Assembly (NCBI RefSeq): GCF_946482535.1
Contig: NZ_CAMLRU010000118.1
Span: 1 to 8,333, forward strand
Length of the DNA: 8,333 nucleotides
Reading direction: 5' to 3'
Source of the DNA: an uncultured Flavobacterium sp.
Lineage (GTDB): Bacteria > Bacteroidota > Bacteroidia > Flavobacteriales > Flavobacteriaceae
A program made the translations under genes and the position numbers. The notes under the pieces are model-generated. The model saw only the letters and a list, made by a program, of their open reading frames with translations. It was not told the origin of the DNA and did no database searches. Shown one piece after another: positions 7,545 to 8,333 of the stretch; the stretch's first letter is position 1; each line of letters begins with the position of its first letter.

Positions 7545-7552
7545 TATTTTTG
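7545..7552 (+). promoter_or_regulatory. -7 element of a likely prfB promoter
   Basis: TATTTTTG matches TAnnTTTG exactly and is followed by GCAATAAAG, a start-point context like that of yebC. No clear TTTG lies 17-23 bases upstream (TTTC at 7521-7524 is the nearest approximation). Transcription from here would place the 7558-7645 hairpin element at the 5' end of the prfB messenger, with a leader of about 115-120 bases. Confidence 0.55.
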
Positions 7553-7557
7553 CAATA

Positions 7558-7645
7558 AAGCCTAGCCCCGATAGCAGTGGAAATCCTTTTTATCTTGTTT
7601 GAATAACAAGGTAAAAAGATTGGAACGTATAGCGGGAAACAGCTT
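7558..7645 (+). ncRNA. Structured leader element upstream of prfB (candidate conserved RNA)
   Basis: A long imperfect hairpin with nested closing helices. The apical stem pairs 7582-7599 with 7605-7621, about 17 bp, with one bulged C and one U-G wobble (U7593-G7611), and a 5-base loop UGAAU. Outside it is a purine-rich internal loop with GGAA on both sides (7579-7582 and 7622-7625). CCCG (7567-7570) then pairs with CGGG (7633-7636), and AAGC (7558-7561) with GCUU (7642-7645). ATAGC occurs on both sides (7571-7575 and 7629-7633). The one non-Watson-Crick pair in the apical stem is tolerated only in the plus-strand RNA; in the minus strand it would be A-C. No U-run follows, so it is not a terminator. 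From memory, similar AGCCCCGAT...AGCGGGA sequences recur in flavobacterial spacers, and the Rfam Flavo-1 family is one possible identity; neither is verified here. Confidence 0.55.
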
Positions 7646-7660
7646 CTAAATTTTAAAACA

Positions 7661-7695
7661 CAAAACTACATTATTTATGACAAATACCGAACAAA
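7661..7695 (-). promoter_or_regulatory. Possible promoter of the threonine aldolase gene
   Basis: On the minus strand TTTG (7695-7692) and TAGTTTTG (7668-7661) are separated by 23 bases and fit TTTG-N-TAnnTTTG. The -33 element would lie inside the first codons of prfB. A transcript would carry a leader of roughly 125 bases including the complement of the hairpin element. No better promoter is visible closer to the aldolase ATG. Confidence 0.4.
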
Positions 7696-8333
7696 TAAAA
7701 GGTATTGTAGAACGCCTTGGTGCGTTGAGGAGGTATCTTTGACATTGATGCCAAGCTAATAGAAATTACCAACGAAGAAGAGAAAACCTTTGCACCCGAT
7801 TTTTGGAACAACGCCAAAGAAGCCGAAATTATTGTCAAAAACCTGCGCTCTAAGAAAAAATGGGTCGAAGATTTTGAGAAAGGCAATGCCTTGGCAGAAG
7901 AGCTTCAAATTGTCTACGAATTCTTTAAAGAAGGCGATGCGAGTGAGGAAGAACTCGACCATCAATACGAAATTACCAATGCCCATATTGAAGGATTAGA
8001 ATTCAAGAACATGCTTTCTGACGAAGGCGATAGCTTGAGTGCGGTGCTTCAAATTACGGCCGGTGCCGGCGGAACAGAGAGTTGTGATTGGGCATCGATG
8101 TTGATGCGTATGTACTTAATGTGGGCCGAAAATCAGGGTTATAAAGTCAAAGAACTCAACTTTCAGGAAGGCGATGTGGCCGGTATTAAGACTGTGACTT
8201 TAGAAATCGAAGGCGATTATGCTTTTGGTTACCTCAAAGGCGAAAACGGGGTGCATCGATTGGTGAGAATTTCTCCTTTTGACAGTAATGCGAAGCGCCA
8301 TACGTCTTTTGCTTCTGTATATGTTTATCCTTT
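7677..8333 (+). CDS. prfB: Peptide chain release factor 2, with programmed +1 frameshift, 3'-truncated
   Basis: Release factor 2 ends translation at UGA and UAA. The frame opens at ATG 7677 and encodes 21 residues (MTNTEQIKGIVERLGALRRYL), then meets an in-frame TGA at 7740-7742. Skipping one base after CTT (7737-7739) resumes at GAC 7741 and runs open to the window end: 218 residues plus two bases. The shifted frame shows RF2 landmarks: PDFWNN (40-45) in the N-terminal helical domain, GAGGTESCDWASML (129-142), and the UGA-reading SPF tripeptide (199-201) in HRLVRISPFDSN. The GGQ catalytic loop lies beyond the window. This is not a pseudogene: the stop, slippery codon and upstream Shine-Dalgarno-like sequence are the known autoregulatory arrangement in which scarce RF2 favours the shift. 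The leader holds a structured element. Coordinates span both frames; join 7677-7739 with 7741-8333. Confidence 0.95.
7728..7743 (+). promoter_or_regulatory. prfB programmed +1 ribosomal frameshift signal
   Basis: AGGAGGTATCTTTGAC contains a Shine-Dalgarno-like AGGAGG (7728-7733), three bases (TAT), the slippery codon CTT (7737-7739) and TGA followed by C, a poor termination context. Order and spacing equal the E. coli prfB signal AGGGGG-TAT-CTT-TGA-C. The TGA is codon 22 here, versus codon 26 in E. coli. Confidence 0.95.

Noticed and set aside
7558..7645. Hairpin element as a Rho-independent terminator of a leader transcript
   Set aside because: No T-run follows the stem on the plus strand, and the stem is interrupted by a bulge and a large purine-rich internal loop.
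7677..7742. Early in-frame TGA in prfB as a sign of a pseudogene
   Set aside because: The surrounding sequence is the canonical RF2 +1 frameshift signal and the downstream frame is an intact RF2 sequence.
7671..7999. Overlapping short open frames on both strands over the prfB start region
   Set aside because: They are shadows of prfB; none has family motifs, and the prfB reading explains the whole stretch after the frameshift.
1..8333. A defence, mobile or biosynthetic gene cluster
   Set aside because: All recognisable genes are common housekeeping families, and there are no transposases, integrases, toxin pairs, direct-repeat arrays or tRNA-linked attachment sites.

Overview
The window reads as a chromosomal housekeeping segment of a flavobacterium or a close relative in the Bacteroidota. 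The evidence is an AT-rich, A-rich coding style, several intergenic matches to the Bacteroidota promoter -7 element TAnnTTTG, no obvious Shine-Dalgarno sequences in front of genes, a signal peptide ending in the ...SAQ form common in this group, and a YebC protein with the MGRAFEFRK N-terminus rather than the MAGHSKW form. I see no mobile element, CRISPR array, tRNA or rRNA, and no gene-free stretch longer than about 150 bases.

Layout, left to right. Plus strand: the 3' part of a Prc/Tsp-type S41 processing protease (1-1815), whose start lies before the window; a YebC/TACO1-family protein (1915-2628) with its own promoter and a good terminator; and a small secreted protein of unknown function (2731-3150). 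A shared bidirectional terminator (about 3164-3190) separates these from three minus-strand genes: a PLP-dependent beta-synthase of the cystathionine beta-synthase/cysteine synthase family (3221-4261), an oligopeptidase B-like S9 peptidase (4342-6405, with a corrected start) and a low-specificity threonine aldolase (6502-7527). Divergent from the aldolase, on the plus strand, is prfB (7677 to beyond the window end), encoding peptide chain release factor 2. It carries the classical programmed +1 frameshift at an in-frame TGA.

The genes do not form one pathway. Two act in translation (yebC, prfB), two are proteases (an S41 processing protease whose relatives are exported, and a cytosolic S9 oligopeptidase), and two are PLP enzymes of sulfur or hydroxy amino acid metabolism. 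No new multi-gene system is evident.

The least explained part is the 7528-7676 spacer. It holds an elaborate RNA-like hairpin element between two promoter-like sequences that face each other, so the element would lie in the leader of prfB, of the aldolase gene, or of both. Base-pair compatibility favours the plus-strand (prfB leader) RNA. The S9 peptidase promoter also contains a perfect 14-base palindrome between its two promoter elements, a plausible operator.
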